A DNA stretch of 11,300 nt from Actinomycetota bacterium (GCA_003242605.1 QGUZ01000158.1:1-11300); one strand, 5' to 3'; shown: positions 1-7,317, counted from the stretch's first letter. Numbers and translations are program-made. The notes: a model not told the origin generated them from the sequence alone.

Positions 1-772
1 TGATCTTGATGTCCTTGCCGGGCACCTTGCCCGCGCCCTCGATCGCCTCGATCGCGCCGAGGCCCATGTCGTCGTTGTGGGCGTACAGCACGTCGATGTC
101 CGGGGTGGACTTGAGGAAGGCCTCCATCACCTCCTTGCCCTTGGCCCGGGTGAAGTCGCCGCTCTGCGAGGCCACGATCTTGAACTTGGGCTCGGAGGCG
201 ATCACCTCCTCGAACCCGGCCTTGCGGTCGTTCGCGGGCGCCGAGCCGGTGGTGCCCTGCAGCTCGACGATGTTCACCGGTCCGGGGTCGTCCTTGAACT
301 CCTCCACCAGCCACCGCGCCGCCCGGCGGCCCTCCTCGACGAAGTCCGAGCCGAGGAAGGTGCGCCACAGCGAGGTGTCGGTGGAGTCCACGGCCCGGTC
401 GGTGAGGATCACCGGGATGCCGGCGTTCTTCGCCTCCCGCAGGACCGGGTCCCAGCCGGACTCGACCACCGGCGAGAACGCGATCACGTCGACCTTCTGC
501 TGGATGAACGAGCGGATCGCCTTGATCTGGTTCTCCTGCTTCTGCTGCGCGTCGGAGAACTTCAGCTCGATCCCGGCCTCCTTGGCCGCCTCCTGGATCG
601 ACTTGGTGTTCGCGGTGCGCCAGCCGCTCTCCGCGCCCACCTGGGAGAAGCCCATCACGATCTTTCCGTCGGCTCCGCCGCCCCCGCCGCCGGAGCCGCC
701 GGATCCGCCACCGCCGCACGCCGCCGTCACGGCGAGCGCGCCGATCAGGAGGAGCCTGGTGATCTTCTTCAT
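1..772 (-). CDS. ytfQ: YtfQ-type galactofuranose/sugar-binding lipoprotein of an ABC importer (partial, C-terminus beyond the window)
   Basis: This is the extracellular binding protein of a sugar ABC importer of the ribose/galactose class (periplasmic-binding type 1 fold). It captures a monosaccharide at the membrane surface and hands it to a permease/ATPase. The ATG at 770-772 is preceded by a GAAAGGA ribosome binding site (782-788). Residues 1-19 form a lipoprotein signal (MKKITRLLL start, lipobox TAAC with Cys19), followed by a Gly-rich linker (20-34). The mature part opens with GFSQVGAESGWR and continues with DAQQKQENQIKAIRSF, FSPVVESGWDPVLREAKNAG, ELQGTTGSAPANDRK, SQSGDFTRAKGKEVMEAF and YAHNDDMGLGAIEAI. 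This order and wording match the E. coli YtfQ galactofuranose-binding protein as I remember it (about 318 residues), so about 257 residues, roughly 80%, are visible. The permease and ATPase genes are presumably downstream, left of position 1. The lacI gene lies 44 bp upstream in the same direction. The family call is firm; galactofuranose as the substrate is inferred. Confidence 0.88.
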   Translation of the reverse strand, partial: MKKITRLLLIGALAVTAACGGGGSGGSGGGGGGADGKIVMGFSQVGAESGWRTANTKSIQEAAKEAGIELKFSDAQQKQENQIKAIRSFIQQKVDVIAFSPVVESGWDPVLREAKNAGIPVILTDRAVDSTDTSLWRTFLGSDFVEEGRRAARWLVEEFKDDPGPVNIVELQGTTGSAPANDRKAGFEEVIASEPKFKIVASQSGDFTRAKGKEVMEAFLKSTPDIDVLYAHNDDMGLGAIEAIEGAGKVPGKDIKI

Positions 773-795
773 CGGGGGGTGTCCTTTCTGCCGAG

Positions 796-816
796 GCGCC
801 GGTGGACCACCGGCGC
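796..816 (-). terminator. Perfect palindrome between the lacI and ytfQ-like genes (intercistronic hairpin or attenuator)
   Basis: A 21-bp palindrome has arms GCGCCGGTGG (796-805) and CCACCGGCGC (807-816) around a single central A. It starts directly after the repressor stop codon (817-819) and ends 7 bp before the ribosome binding site of the binding-protein gene (782-788). In the minus-strand RNA it would form a very stable GC hairpin. No U-tract follows, so it is not a classical intrinsic terminator. It could reduce read-through, protect the 3' end of one message, or set different expression levels for repressor and binding protein. Confidence 0.5.
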
Positions 817-1872
817 TCAGGTCGAGAGGGAGTCCGGTGGGCCGGTATATGGGCCGCCCGCGGGCGGGGCGGTGCTCGCCCGCGGCACGAGCGCGGGCGG
901 CACGACGATGCGCTCGTGGCGCGTGGTGTCCCGCTCGGCGATCTGCCGCATGAGCACGTCGAGGCTGTGCCGCCCGACCGCGCCGAAGTCCTGCCGCACC
1001 GTGGTGAGCGGCGGCGAGAAGAACTCCGACTCGGGCACGTCGTCGAAGCCGACCACGCTCATCTCCTCGGGCACCCGCACGCCCGCCTCGGTGAGGGCGC
1101 GCAGCACGCCGAGCGCCATCTGGTCGTTGGCGACGAACACCGCGCCGACCTTGCCGGCGAGCTCGGCGAGCCGCTTCCCCGCGGCGTAGCCGGAGCGCGG
1201 GCTCCAGTCGCCCTCGAGCGGCTCGGGCACCGGGCGGCCGGCGTCGATCAGCGCGGCCCGCCAGCCCGCCACCCGGCCCTCGGCCTCCAGCCAGTCCGAC
1301 GGGCCGCGGACGTGCCAGACGGTCTCGTGGCCGAGCGCGAGCAGGTGCTCGGTGGCGAGCCGGGCGCCCGCGACCTGGTCGACGCAGACCGTGGAGACCG
1401 GGCCGGTGTGCGCGCCCTCGACCGCGACCGCGGGCATGCCCGGCGGCAGGTCCTCCAGGGCGCTCGCGGCGGAGCGCTGCGGCGCGACCACGACCACGCC
1501 CGCCACGCCCTGCTCGGCGAGGTGGTCGATCGCCTCGCGCACGCCGTCGCGGTCGATGGTGCGCAGGCTGACGATGCTGACGAAGTAGCCGACGGCGCGC
1601 GCCGCCCGCTCGATGCCGTGCAGCGTGCTCGCCGGGCCGTACAGCGTGGTGTCGAAGCTGATCACCCCGAGGGTGCGGGAGTCCCGGGTGGCGAGGGCGC
1701 GCGCGACCTGGTTACGGCGGTAGCCGAGCCGCTCGATAGCCGCCAGCACCTTCGCCCGGGTGGCCGGCCGCACGTTGGGATGGCCGTTGAGCACCCGGGA
1801 GACGGTCTGGTGCGACACGCCGGCGACCCTGGCCACGTCCGCCATCACCGGTGGTCGGCGTTCCGCATCCAC
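817..1872 (-). CDS. LacI-family transcriptional repressor, probably of the flanking sugar-uptake genes
   Basis: This is a sugar-responsive DNA-binding repressor of 351 residues. I chose the GTG at 1870-1872 because AGAGGAG lies 6 bp upstream. A longer frame from an ATG at 1932 would run through the operator and promoter, and the internal ATG (residue 10) would cut into helix 1 of the DNA-binding domain. The N-terminal helix-turn-helix is DVARVAGVSHQTVSRVLN (residues 12-29). The recognition-helix specificity positions are His21, Gln22 and Arg26, compared with Tyr17, Gln18 and Arg22 in E. coli LacI. A hinge segment (RNQVARAL) follows, then a periplasmic-binding-like effector domain with LGVISFDTTLYGPAS, GDWSPRSGY, VFVANDQMALGVLRAL and MSVVGFDDVPESEFFSPPL. 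The family usually has 330-350 residues. It is co-oriented with the YtfQ-type gene and divergent from the ChvE operon, with LacI-type operators in the region between. It is a paralogue of the repressor gene at 6180-7232. The family call is certain; the effector is unknown but is probably the transported sugar. Confidence 0.94.
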   Translation of the reverse strand: MDAERRPPVMADVARVAGVSHQTVSRVLNGHPNVRPATRAKVLAAIERLGYRRNQVARALATRDSRTLGVISFDTTLYGPASTLHGIERAARAVGYFVSIVSLRTIDRDGVREAIDHLAEQGVAGVVVVAPQRSAASALEDLPPGMPAVAVEGAHTGPVSTVCVDQVAGARLATEHLLALGHETVWHVRGPSDWLEAEGRVAGWRAALIDAGRPVPEPLEGDWSPRSGYAAGKRLAELAGKVGAVFVANDQMALGVLRALTEAGVRVPEEMSVVGFDDVPESEFFSPPLTTVRQDFGAVGRHSLDVLMRQIAERDTTRHERIVVPPALVPRASTAPPAGGPYTGPPDSLST

Positions 1873-1902
1873 GACGCGCTCCTCTCGTCCTCGTTGCAGA
1901 CG

Positions 1903-1925
1903 ACTGTGAGCGTTAACATCACAGT
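1903..1925. promoter_or_regulatory. LacI-type operator in the repressor's own promoter region
   Basis: ACTGTGA (1903-1909) and TCACAGT (1919-1925) form a perfect inverted repeat with a 9-bp spacer. Inside it lies TGTGAGCGTTAACA (1905-1918), centred on CG. Read on the minus strand, this matches 12 of 14 positions of the common LacI-family operator form TGTTAGCGCTAACA. The TGTGAGC half resembles a lac operator half-site, which fits the Gln in the repressor's recognition helix. The site is about 30-55 bp upstream of the repressor start codon, so binding would repress the repressor and the ytfQ-like gene. A possible minus-strand -35 (TTGACG, 1932-1927) abuts it. Confidence 0.6.
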
Positions 1926-2011
1926 TCGTCAAGTCCGAGTTTTGTTACGCCGCGGTCACGGCGGGGTCCCGTAGCTCTCCGTGAGTGTTGCGGCGACGTT
2001 ACCCGGATCTA

Positions 2012-2040
2012 TTGACAGAGATTTTGTTAGCGCAAACAAT
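2012..2040 (+). promoter_or_regulatory. Candidate promoter of the chvE-mmsA-mmsB operon
   Basis: TTGACA (2012-2017) is a perfect -35 consensus. After 17 bp, AACAAT (2035-2040) matches 4 of 6 -10 positions. The predicted transcription start, near 2047, would leave a leader of about 110 bases before the chvE start codon. The spacer and -10 are covered by a LacI-type operator (2024-2039), a classical repression layout. Confidence 0.55.
2024..2039. promoter_or_regulatory. LacI-type operator overlapping the chvE operon promoter
   Basis: TTGTTAGCGCAAACAA is a 16-bp near-perfect palindrome centred on CG, with one mismatched pair. Its inner 14 bases match 13 of 14 positions of the LacI-family form TGTTAGCGCTAACA. 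It covers the -35/-10 spacer and most of the -10, so bound repressor would block RNA polymerase. The half-site TTTTGTTA (2022-2029) is repeated at 1940-1947, 82 bp upstream. The likely ligand is the divergently encoded LacI protein (817-1872); the paralogue encoded at 6180-7232 could also bind. Confidence 0.68.
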
Positions 2041-2156
2041 CGGGCAAACAACCGCGGATCCGCGGGTCGCCCTGGCTCATACCTGCCCCGGGCCGGAGGA
2101 CCGGCCCGTCACCCCCATCCCGCCGGTTTCGGCGCACATCCCCGCTAGGAGAGATC

Positions 2157-3278
2157 ATGAGATTCCGTCGATTCGCCACGGCCGTCGCGGTTCTGGCCCT
2201 CGCCGCGGCCGCGTGCGGCTCCAGCGAGAAGACCGTCGACCGTGAGGCGGCCGCCGGGGACAACACCGGCGCGCTCGTGGGCGTCACCATGCCGACGAGG
2301 TCGTCCGAACGCTGGATCAGCGACGGCGAGAACGTCAAGGCGGGGCTGGAGAAGCTGGGCTACCAGGTGGACCTGCAGTACGCCGAGAACGACATCCCCA
2401 CCCAGGTCAACCAGATCGAGAACCAGATCACCCGCGGCGCCAAGCTGCTCATCATCGCCTCGATCGACGGCACCGCGCTCACCACCCAGCTGCAGCGGGC
2501 GGCCGACGAGAAGATCCCGGTGATCTCCTACGACCGGCTGATCCGCAACAGCCCGAACGTCGACTACTACACCACGTTCGACAACTTCAAGGTCGGCGTG
2601 CAGCAGGCGACCTCGCTGCTCGTCGGGCTCGGGCTGCTCAAGCCCGACGGCTCGCCCGGCGACGCCAAGGGCCCGTTCAACATCGAGCTGTTCGCCGGGT
2701 CGCCCGACGACAACAACGCCACGTTCTTCTACAACGGCGCGATGAGCGTGCTCAAGCCGTACCTGGACAAGGGCACGCTGGTGGTCCGCAGCGGCCAGAC
2801 CGACTTCAAGACCATCGCGATCCTGCGCTGGGACCCGGCCACGGCGCAGAAGCGCATGGAGGACCTGCTCACCTCCACCTACAGCGACGGCACCGTGGTG
2901 CACGGCGTGCTCTCGCCGTACGACGGGCTGTCGATCGGCATCCTGTCGGCGCTGAAGAGCAACGGGTACGGCACCAAGGACCAGCCCTACCCGATCGTGA
3001 CCGGCCAGGACGCCGAGCTCGCCTCGGTGAAGTCGATCATCGCCGGTGAGCAGTACTCGACGATCTTCAAGGACACCCGGAAGCTCGCCGAGGTCACCGT
3101 GAAGATGGCCGACACCATCCTCAAGGGCGGCCAGCCCGAGGTGAACAACACCACCGACTACGACAACGGCGTCAAGGTCGTGCCGTCGTACCTGCTCGAG
3201 CCGGTGATCGTCGACAAGACGAACTACCGCGAGGCCCTGATCGACACCGGCTACTACAACGAGTCCCAGCTCGGCTGA
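2157..3278 (+). CDS. chvE: ChvE-type multiple-monosaccharide-binding lipoprotein
   Basis: This is the substrate-binding subunit of a multiple-monosaccharide ABC importer (373 residues), anchored outside the membrane. The ATG at 2157 follows AGGAGAG (2147-2153) closely. The signal peptide (MRFRRFATAVAVLALAAAAC) ends in a lipobox with Cys20. The body carries VGVTMPTRSSERWISDGENV, AENDIPTQVNQIENQI, IIASIDGTAL, PVISYDRLI, NIELFAGSPDDNNA, YDGLSIGIL, IVTGQDAELASVKSI and GEQYSTIFKDTRKLAE. These are the recurrent blocks of ChvE/XylF-type proteins. ChvE homologues bind several sugars such as glucose, galactose, arabinose, xylose and fucose, so the exact ligand here is open. It is the first gene of a three-gene operon; its stop lies 9 bp before the ATPase start. 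A LacI-type operator lies about 120 bp upstream. The gene is intact with codon use like its neighbours. Confidence 0.92.
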   Translation: MRFRRFATAVAVLALAAAACGSSEKTVDREAAAGDNTGALVGVTMPTRSSERWISDGENVKAGLEKLGYQVDLQYAENDIPTQVNQIENQITRGAKLLIIASIDGTALTTQLQRAADEKIPVISYDRLIRNSPNVDYYTTFDNFKVGVQQATSLLVGLGLLKPDGSPGDAKGPFNIELFAGSPDDNNATFFYNGAMSVLKPYLDKGTLVVRSGQTDFKTIAILRWDPATAQKRMEDLLTSTYSDGTVVHGVLSPYDGLSIGILSALKSNGYGTKDQPYPIVTGQDAELASVKSIIAGEQYSTIFKDTRKLAEVTVKMADTILKGGQPEVNNTTDYDNGVKVVPSYLLEPVIVDKTNYREALIDTGYYNESQLG

Positions 3279-3287
3279 CCGATCACC

Positions 3288-4835
3288 ATGACCGACCACA
3301 TCCTGCGCATGCGCGGGATCACCAAGTCCTTCCCCGGGGTCCAGGCGCTGCGCGACGTCAACCTCTCGGTCCGGCGCGGCGAGATCCACGCCATCTGCGG
3401 CGAGAACGGCGCGGGCAAGTCCACGCTGATGAAGGTGCTGTCCGGGGTATACCCGTACGGCTCCTACACCGGGGAGATCCTGTTCGACGGCGAGGAGTGC
3501 CGGTTCTCCGGCATCCGGGACAGCGAGCGCCGCGGAATCGTGATCATCCACCAGGAGCTCGCGCTGTGCCCGCAGCTGTCGATCGCGGAGAACATCTTCC
3601 TCGGCAACGAGCGCGCGACCCGCGGCCTGATCGACTGGAACCGCACCAACCACGAGGCCGGCCTGCTGCTGGAGCGGGTCGGCCTCCACGAGAACCCGGT
3701 CACCCCGGTCTCCGAGCTCGGGGTGGGCAAGCAGCAGCTCGTGGAGATCGCCAAGGCGCTCGCCAAGCGGGTGCGGCTGCTCATCCTCGACGAGCCGACA
3801 GCCGCGCTCAACGACGACGACTCGGCCCACCTGCTCGACCTGCTGCGCGGCCTGCGCGAGGACGGCATCACCTGTGTGATCATCTCGCACAAGCTCAACG
3901 AGGTGACCGCGATCGCCGACTCGATCACCATCCTGCGCGACGGCCAGGTCATCGAGACCCTCGACACCGCCAAGGACGAGGTGACCGAGGACCGGATCAT
4001 CGCCGGCATGGTCGGCCGCGACCTCACCCAGCGGTTCCCGCCGCGCGCCAACCGGCCCCGGCCCGGCACCGGGGCCGAGGCGCTGCGCATCGAGGACTGG
4101 ACCGTGCACGACCCCACCCGCGGCCGCCCGGTCCTCTCCGGCGTCAACCTCACGCTGCGCCGGGGCGAGATCGTCGGGCTCGCCGGGCTCATGGGGGCGG
4201 GCCGTACCGAGCTGGCGATGAGCGTGTTCGGCCGCGCGTACGGCACCCGCATCAGCGGGCGGCTGTACAAGGACGGCCGGCCGATCGAGGTGCGCACGGT
4301 CCGGGACGCGATCCGGCACGGCATCGCGTACGCCACCGAGGACCGCAAGCGCTACGGCCTCAACCTCATCGAGGACATCAAGCGCAACATCTCGGCCGCC
4401 GCGCTGGGCAAGCTCGCCCGGCGCGGCTGGGTCGACGACAACGAGGAGTACCGGGTCGCCGACGGCTTCCGGCGCGACCTCAACATCAAGGCGCCGAGCG
4501 TGCTCGCGGTGACCGGGCAGCTCAGCGGCGGCAACCAGCAGAAGGTGGTGCTCGCCAAGTGGATGTTCACGGACGCCGACGTGCTCATCCTCGACGAGCC
4601 GACCCGGGGCATCGACGTCGGCGCCAAGTACGAGATCTACACGATCATCAACCGGCTCGCCGACGAGGGCAAGGCGATCCTGGTGATCTCCTCGGAGCTG
4701 CCGGAGCTGCTCGGCCTGTGCGACCGCATCTACGCGCTGTCCGCCGGGCGCATCACCGGCGAGGTGACCCGCGAGGAGGCCACGCAGGAACGGCTCATGC
4801 AGTTCATGACGGCCACGACATCGAGCGGTACGTGA
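3288..4835 (+). CDS. mmsA: MmsA/GguA double-domain ATP-binding protein of the multiple-monosaccharide importer
   Basis: This cytoplasmic ATPase subunit powers sugar import. It has 515 residues with two fused nucleotide-binding domains, the normal size for CUT2-type importers. Domain 1 has Walker A GENGAGKST (38-46), Q-loop VIIHQEL, a signature region ELGVGKQQ (143-150, where LSVGQQQ is more usual), Walker B LLILDEP (164-170) and switch His in IISHK. Domain 2 has a degenerate Walker A GLMGAGRT (300-307, Arg306 replacing the Lys), signature LSGGNQQKV (412-420) and Walker B LILDEP (433-438). A weakened domain 2 is normal for this family. The start is the ATG at 3288, nine bases after the chvE stop. 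There is no clear ribosome binding site, so translation is probably coupled to chvE. The MRGITKSFPG opening agrees with MmsA proteins. It pairs with the permease at 4860. Confidence 0.95.
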   Translation: MTDHILRMRGITKSFPGVQALRDVNLSVRRGEIHAICGENGAGKSTLMKVLSGVYPYGSYTGEILFDGEECRFSGIRDSERRGIVIIHQELALCPQLSIAENIFLGNERATRGLIDWNRTNHEAGLLLERVGLHENPVTPVSELGVGKQQLVEIAKALAKRVRLLILDEPTAALNDDDSAHLLDLLRGLREDGITCVIISHKLNEVTAIADSITILRDGQVIETLDTAKDEVTEDRIIAGMVGRDLTQRFPPRANRPRPGTGAEALRIEDWTVHDPTRGRPVLSGVNLTLRRGEIVGLAGLMGAGRTELAMSVFGRAYGTRISGRLYKDGRPIEVRTVRDAIRHGIAYATEDRKRYGLNLIEDIKRNISAAALGKLARRGWVDDNEEYRVADGFRRDLNIKAPSVLAVTGQLSGGNQQKVVLAKWMFTDADVLILDEPTRGIDVGAKYEIYTIINRLADEGKAILVISSELPELLGLCDRIYALSAGRITGEVTREEATQERLMQFMTATTSSGT

Positions 4836-4859
4836 CGGAAGGACTCGGGTAGGCCCCGA

Positions 4860-6119
4860 ATGACCAGCATCTCCTCCCCCGACGCCGCGGTCGGCGGCGC
4901 CGAGCGGCGCTCCCCGGAGCCCCGGCGCCCGGCCCGTCTCCCGCGGCTGTCGCTGAACCTGCGGCAGAGCGGCATCTACGTGGCGTTCGCGGCGATCGTC
5001 GTCTTCTTCGCGGTGATCACCGACGGCGCGCTGCTCCAGCCGCAGAACATCTCCAACATCATCGTGCAGAACAGCTACATCCTGATCCTCGCGATCGGGA
5101 TGATCCTGATCATCATCGCCGGGCACATCGACCTGTCGGTGGGGTCGGTGGTCGCGGTCACCGGCGCGATCGCGGCCGTGCTCATGGTGAACCACGACGT
5201 GCCGTGGCCGCTCGCGGTGCTCATCACCCTGGTCGCGGGCGGGCTGATCGGGGCCTGGCAGGGCTACTGGGTCGCCTACTTCGGCATCCCGGCGTTCATC
5301 GTCACCCTCGCCGGCATGCTGCTGTTCCGCGCGCTCACCCTCACCGTGCTCGGCAACCAGGGCATCGGCCCGTTCCCGGACGAGGTGCGCACCCTCGCCA
5401 ACGGGTTCACCGACGGCTACCTCGGCAACGTCGGGCTCGGGCCGCTCGGCGGCGCCGACCTGGTGAGCCTGCTGGTCGGCGCGGCGGTGATCGCCGGGAT
5501 GTTCGTCACCCAGTGGCGGGCCCGCACCGGGCGGCTGCGCTACGGGCAGCAGGTGGAGCCGCTGCCGCTGTTCCTGCTGCGGCTCGCGCTCGCCGCAGCG
5601 GTGATCGCGTTCGTGGTGGTGCAGCTCGCCCGGTTCCGCAACCTGCCGTGGGTGCTCATCCTGCTCTTCGCGCTCGTGCTCGGCTACTCGCTGTTCACCA
5701 ACCGCGCCGTGGCCGGCCGGCAGATCTACGCGATCGGCGGCAACCTGCAGGCGGCGGTGCTGTCCGGCGTGAAGGTCAAGGCGATCGTGTTCTGGCTGTT
5801 CGTGAACATGGGCGTGCTGTCCGCGCTCGCCGGGATCATCTTCGCCGGCCGCCTCAACCAGGCCGGGCCGACCGCGGGCAACGCCTTCGAGCTGGACGCG
5901 ATCGCGGCCGCGTTCATCGGCGGCGCCGCCGTGCAGGGCGGCGTCGGCAAGGTGGTGGGCGCGGTCACCGGCGGCCTCATCATGGGCGTGATCAACAACG
6001 GCATGTCGCTGATCGGCGCGCCCAGCGAGCGGGTGATGCTCGTCAAGGGCGCGGTGCTGCTCGCCGCCGTCGCCTTCGACGTGTGGACCAAGCGCCGCGC
6101 CGCCACGGCCGTGCGCTGA
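4860..6119 (+). CDS. mmsB: MmsB/GguB permease of the multiple-monosaccharide importer
   Basis: This is the membrane channel subunit (419 residues) of the sugar importer, from the branched-chain amino acid/ribose permease family (BPD_transp_2). After a Pro/Arg-rich cytoplasmic N-terminus (1-36), hydrophobic segments run near residues 38-58, 72-88, 93-111, 116-133, 143-163, 200-216, 236-256, 262-280, 307-329, 345-378 and 393-408. The motif GHIDLSVGS (88-96) and the coupling loop AVAGRQIYAIGGNLQAAVLSGV (near 284-304) are typical; the latter contacts the ATPase. There is a weak ribosome binding site GGTAGG (4848-4853) six bases before the ATG, and the gap to the ATPase stop is 24 bp. The permease presumably works as a homodimer, since only one permease gene is present. 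The gene ends 60 bp before the stop codon of the convergent lacI gene. Confidence 0.94.
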   Translation: MTSISSPDAAVGGAERRSPEPRRPARLPRLSLNLRQSGIYVAFAAIVVFFAVITDGALLQPQNISNIIVQNSYILILAIGMILIIIAGHIDLSVGSVVAVTGAIAAVLMVNHDVPWPLAVLITLVAGGLIGAWQGYWVAYFGIPAFIVTLAGMLLFRALTLTVLGNQGIGPFPDEVRTLANGFTDGYLGNVGLGPLGGADLVSLLVGAAVIAGMFVTQWRARTGRLRYGQQVEPLPLFLLRLALAAAVIAFVVVQLARFRNLPWVLILLFALVLGYSLFTNRAVAGRQIYAIGGNLQAAVLSGVKVKAIVFWLFVNMGVLSALAGIIFAGRLNQAGPTAGNAFELDAIAAAFIGGAAVQGGVGKVVGAVTGGLIMGVINNGMSLIGAPSERVMLVKGAVLLAAVAFDVWTKRRAATAVR

Positions 6120-6183
6120 CCCGCCCGGCCGTTCGGCTCCGCGCCCGGCTCCGTACCCCGGCGCCCCGGCCGCGTGCGGTCAG
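6117..6183. terminator. Imperfect inverted repeat between convergent mmsB and lacI stop codons
   Basis: The 60-bp gap between the two convergent genes is bounded by CTGACC...CGGCCG on the left (about 6116-6131) and CGGCCG...GGTCAG on the right (about 6167-6183). These arms are complementary except for their middle bases, so both transcripts could fold back over a loop of about 35 bases. Both stop codons are inside the arms. No T-tract is present. It may serve as a bidirectional terminator, but with such high GC content chance pairing is quite possible. Confidence 0.25.
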
Positions 6184-7232
6184 GACCGCCCGCGCCGGGC
6201 CGCCCCGGACGGGGCCGGGCCGGTGCTGTCCCGGACGATCAGCTCCGGCTCCACCAGGCGGCGGGCCGCCCCCTCGCCGCCCGCCATGCGGTCGAGCAGC
6301 AGCTGGAACGCCTCCCGGCCGACCTCGCCGAAGTCCTGGCGAACCGTGGTGAGCGGCGGCCAGTAGTAGGCGGCCTCGGGCACGTCGTCGAAGCCGACCA
6401 CGCTCACGTCCTCGGGGATGCGCCGCCCCGCCTCGCGCAGCGCGCGCAGCACGCCGAGCGCCATCTGGTCGTTCGCCACGAAGATCGCGGTCACCTCGGG
6501 GTCGGCCGCGAGCCGCCGCCCGAGCCGGTAGCCGGAGCGCGGGCTCCAGTCGCCGTGCAGCACCTCGGGCACCGGGCGGCCCTCGGCCTCGAGCGCGCTG
6601 CGCCAGCCCTCGATCCGGCCGCTCCCGTCGATCCAGTCCACCGGGCCCGCGATGTGCCACACGGTCTGGTGGCCGAGGCTGAGCAGGTGCCGGGTGGCGC
6701 GGGCCGCGCCGAGCCGCTGGTCCACCATGACCACCGGCACCGGCACGTCGGCCCCCGCGTCGACCGCGACCACCGGCAGCCCTTCGGGCAGGTTGCGCAG
6801 GCCCTCGGCGGCCGACTCGTGCGGGGCGACGATCACGATGCCGTCCACCGCCTGCGACCGCAGCCGCCGCACGCCGTCCTCGATCGACCGCCGGGTGAGC
6901 GACTCGAGGCTGGCGATGCTCACCGCGTACCCGCGGCCGCGCGCGGCCTGCTCGATGCCGTACAGCGTGGACGCCGGGCCGTACAGCGTGGTGTCGATGC
7001 TCACCACGCCGAGCACGCCGGACCGGCCGGTGACGAGCTGCCGGGCGGCGAGGTTGGGACGATAGTCGAGCTCGCGCACCGCCGCGAGCACCCGCGCGCG
7101 GGTCTCGGCCCGCACCCGCTCCGGATCGTTGAGCACCCGGGACACCGTCATCGCCGAGACACCGGCGAGCGCGGCCACGTCTCCGAGGACGGCCGGCCTG
7201 GTGCGCGGCCTGTTGCCCCGCCTCACCGCCAT
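6180..7232 (-). CDS. Second LacI-family transcriptional repressor, paralogue of the gene at 817-1872
   Basis: This is a LacI-family regulator of 350 residues. The ATG at 7230-7232 is preceded by AGGGGGTG nine bases upstream; a GTG four codons earlier (7244) overlaps that ribosome binding site and is less likely. The helix-turn-helix is DVAALAGVSAMTVSRVLN (18-35), with specificity positions Ala27, Met28 and Arg32 that differ from the His/Gln/Arg of its paralogue. The effector domain shares long stretches with the first repressor: DTTLYGPASTL, GDWSPRSGY, FVANDQMALGVLRAL, VSVVGFDDVPEA and PPLTTVRQDFG. The two repressors therefore come from a duplication or a close common ancestor, and probably sense related sugars while reading partly different operators. 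The gene is convergent with the importer operon. A LacI-like palindrome (7252-7265) lies 20 bp upstream of the start, suggesting autoregulation. The C-terminus ends in a short basic tail (SGAARRGRS). Confidence 0.93.
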   Translation of the reverse strand: MAVRRGNRPRTRPAVLGDVAALAGVSAMTVSRVLNDPERVRAETRARVLAAVRELDYRPNLAARQLVTGRSGVLGVVSIDTTLYGPASTLYGIEQAARGRGYAVSIASLESLTRRSIEDGVRRLRSQAVDGIVIVAPHESAAEGLRNLPEGLPVVAVDAGADVPVPVVMVDQRLGAARATRHLLSLGHQTVWHIAGPVDWIDGSGRIEGWRSALEAEGRPVPEVLHGDWSPRSGYRLGRRLAADPEVTAIFVANDQMALGVLRALREAGRRIPEDVSVVGFDDVPEAAYYWPPLTTVRQDFGEVGREAFQLLLDRMAGGEGAARRLVEPELIVRDSTGPAPSGAARRGRS

Positions 7233-7251
7233 TGCAGCTATCACCCCCTGG

Positions 7252-7265
7252 TGATGACGTTAACA
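7252..7265. promoter_or_regulatory. LacI-like operator upstream of the second repressor gene
   Basis: TGATGACGTTAACA is centred on CG. Read on the minus strand as TGTTAACGTCATCA it matches 10 of 14 positions of the LacI-family form TGTTAGCGCTAACA, and 5 of 7 positions pair between its halves. It shares TGTTAACG with the operator in front of the first repressor gene. It lies 20 bp upstream of the repressor start codon, where binding would repress the gene's own transcription. It is weaker than the sites at 1905 and 2024. Confidence 0.45.
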
Positions 7266-7317
7266 GGCGCGCGAGGGGGCACGCGCACGGGATCGCCAAG
7301 GATGTGTACCGCAGGCC

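Noticed and set aside
77..1189. Plus-strand open frames across the ytfQ-like gene and the first lacI gene
   Set aside because: They have no domain and no ribosome binding site; the minus-strand frames encode recognisable proteins over the same bases.
1873..1932. Twenty-codon N-terminal extension of the first LacI protein, from an ATG at 1932
   Set aside because: It would put the operator and promoter inside the gene and has no ribosome binding site. The GTG at 1872 has AGAGGAG at a good distance and gives the normal LacI N-terminus.
2145..5195. A minus-strand open frame of about 1000 codons across the importer genes
   Set aside because: It lies opposite chvE, mmsA and the start of mmsB, which are clear by homology. 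Its translation is a low-complexity mix of Asp, Val, His, Arg and Gly, typical of antisense frames in high-GC genes.
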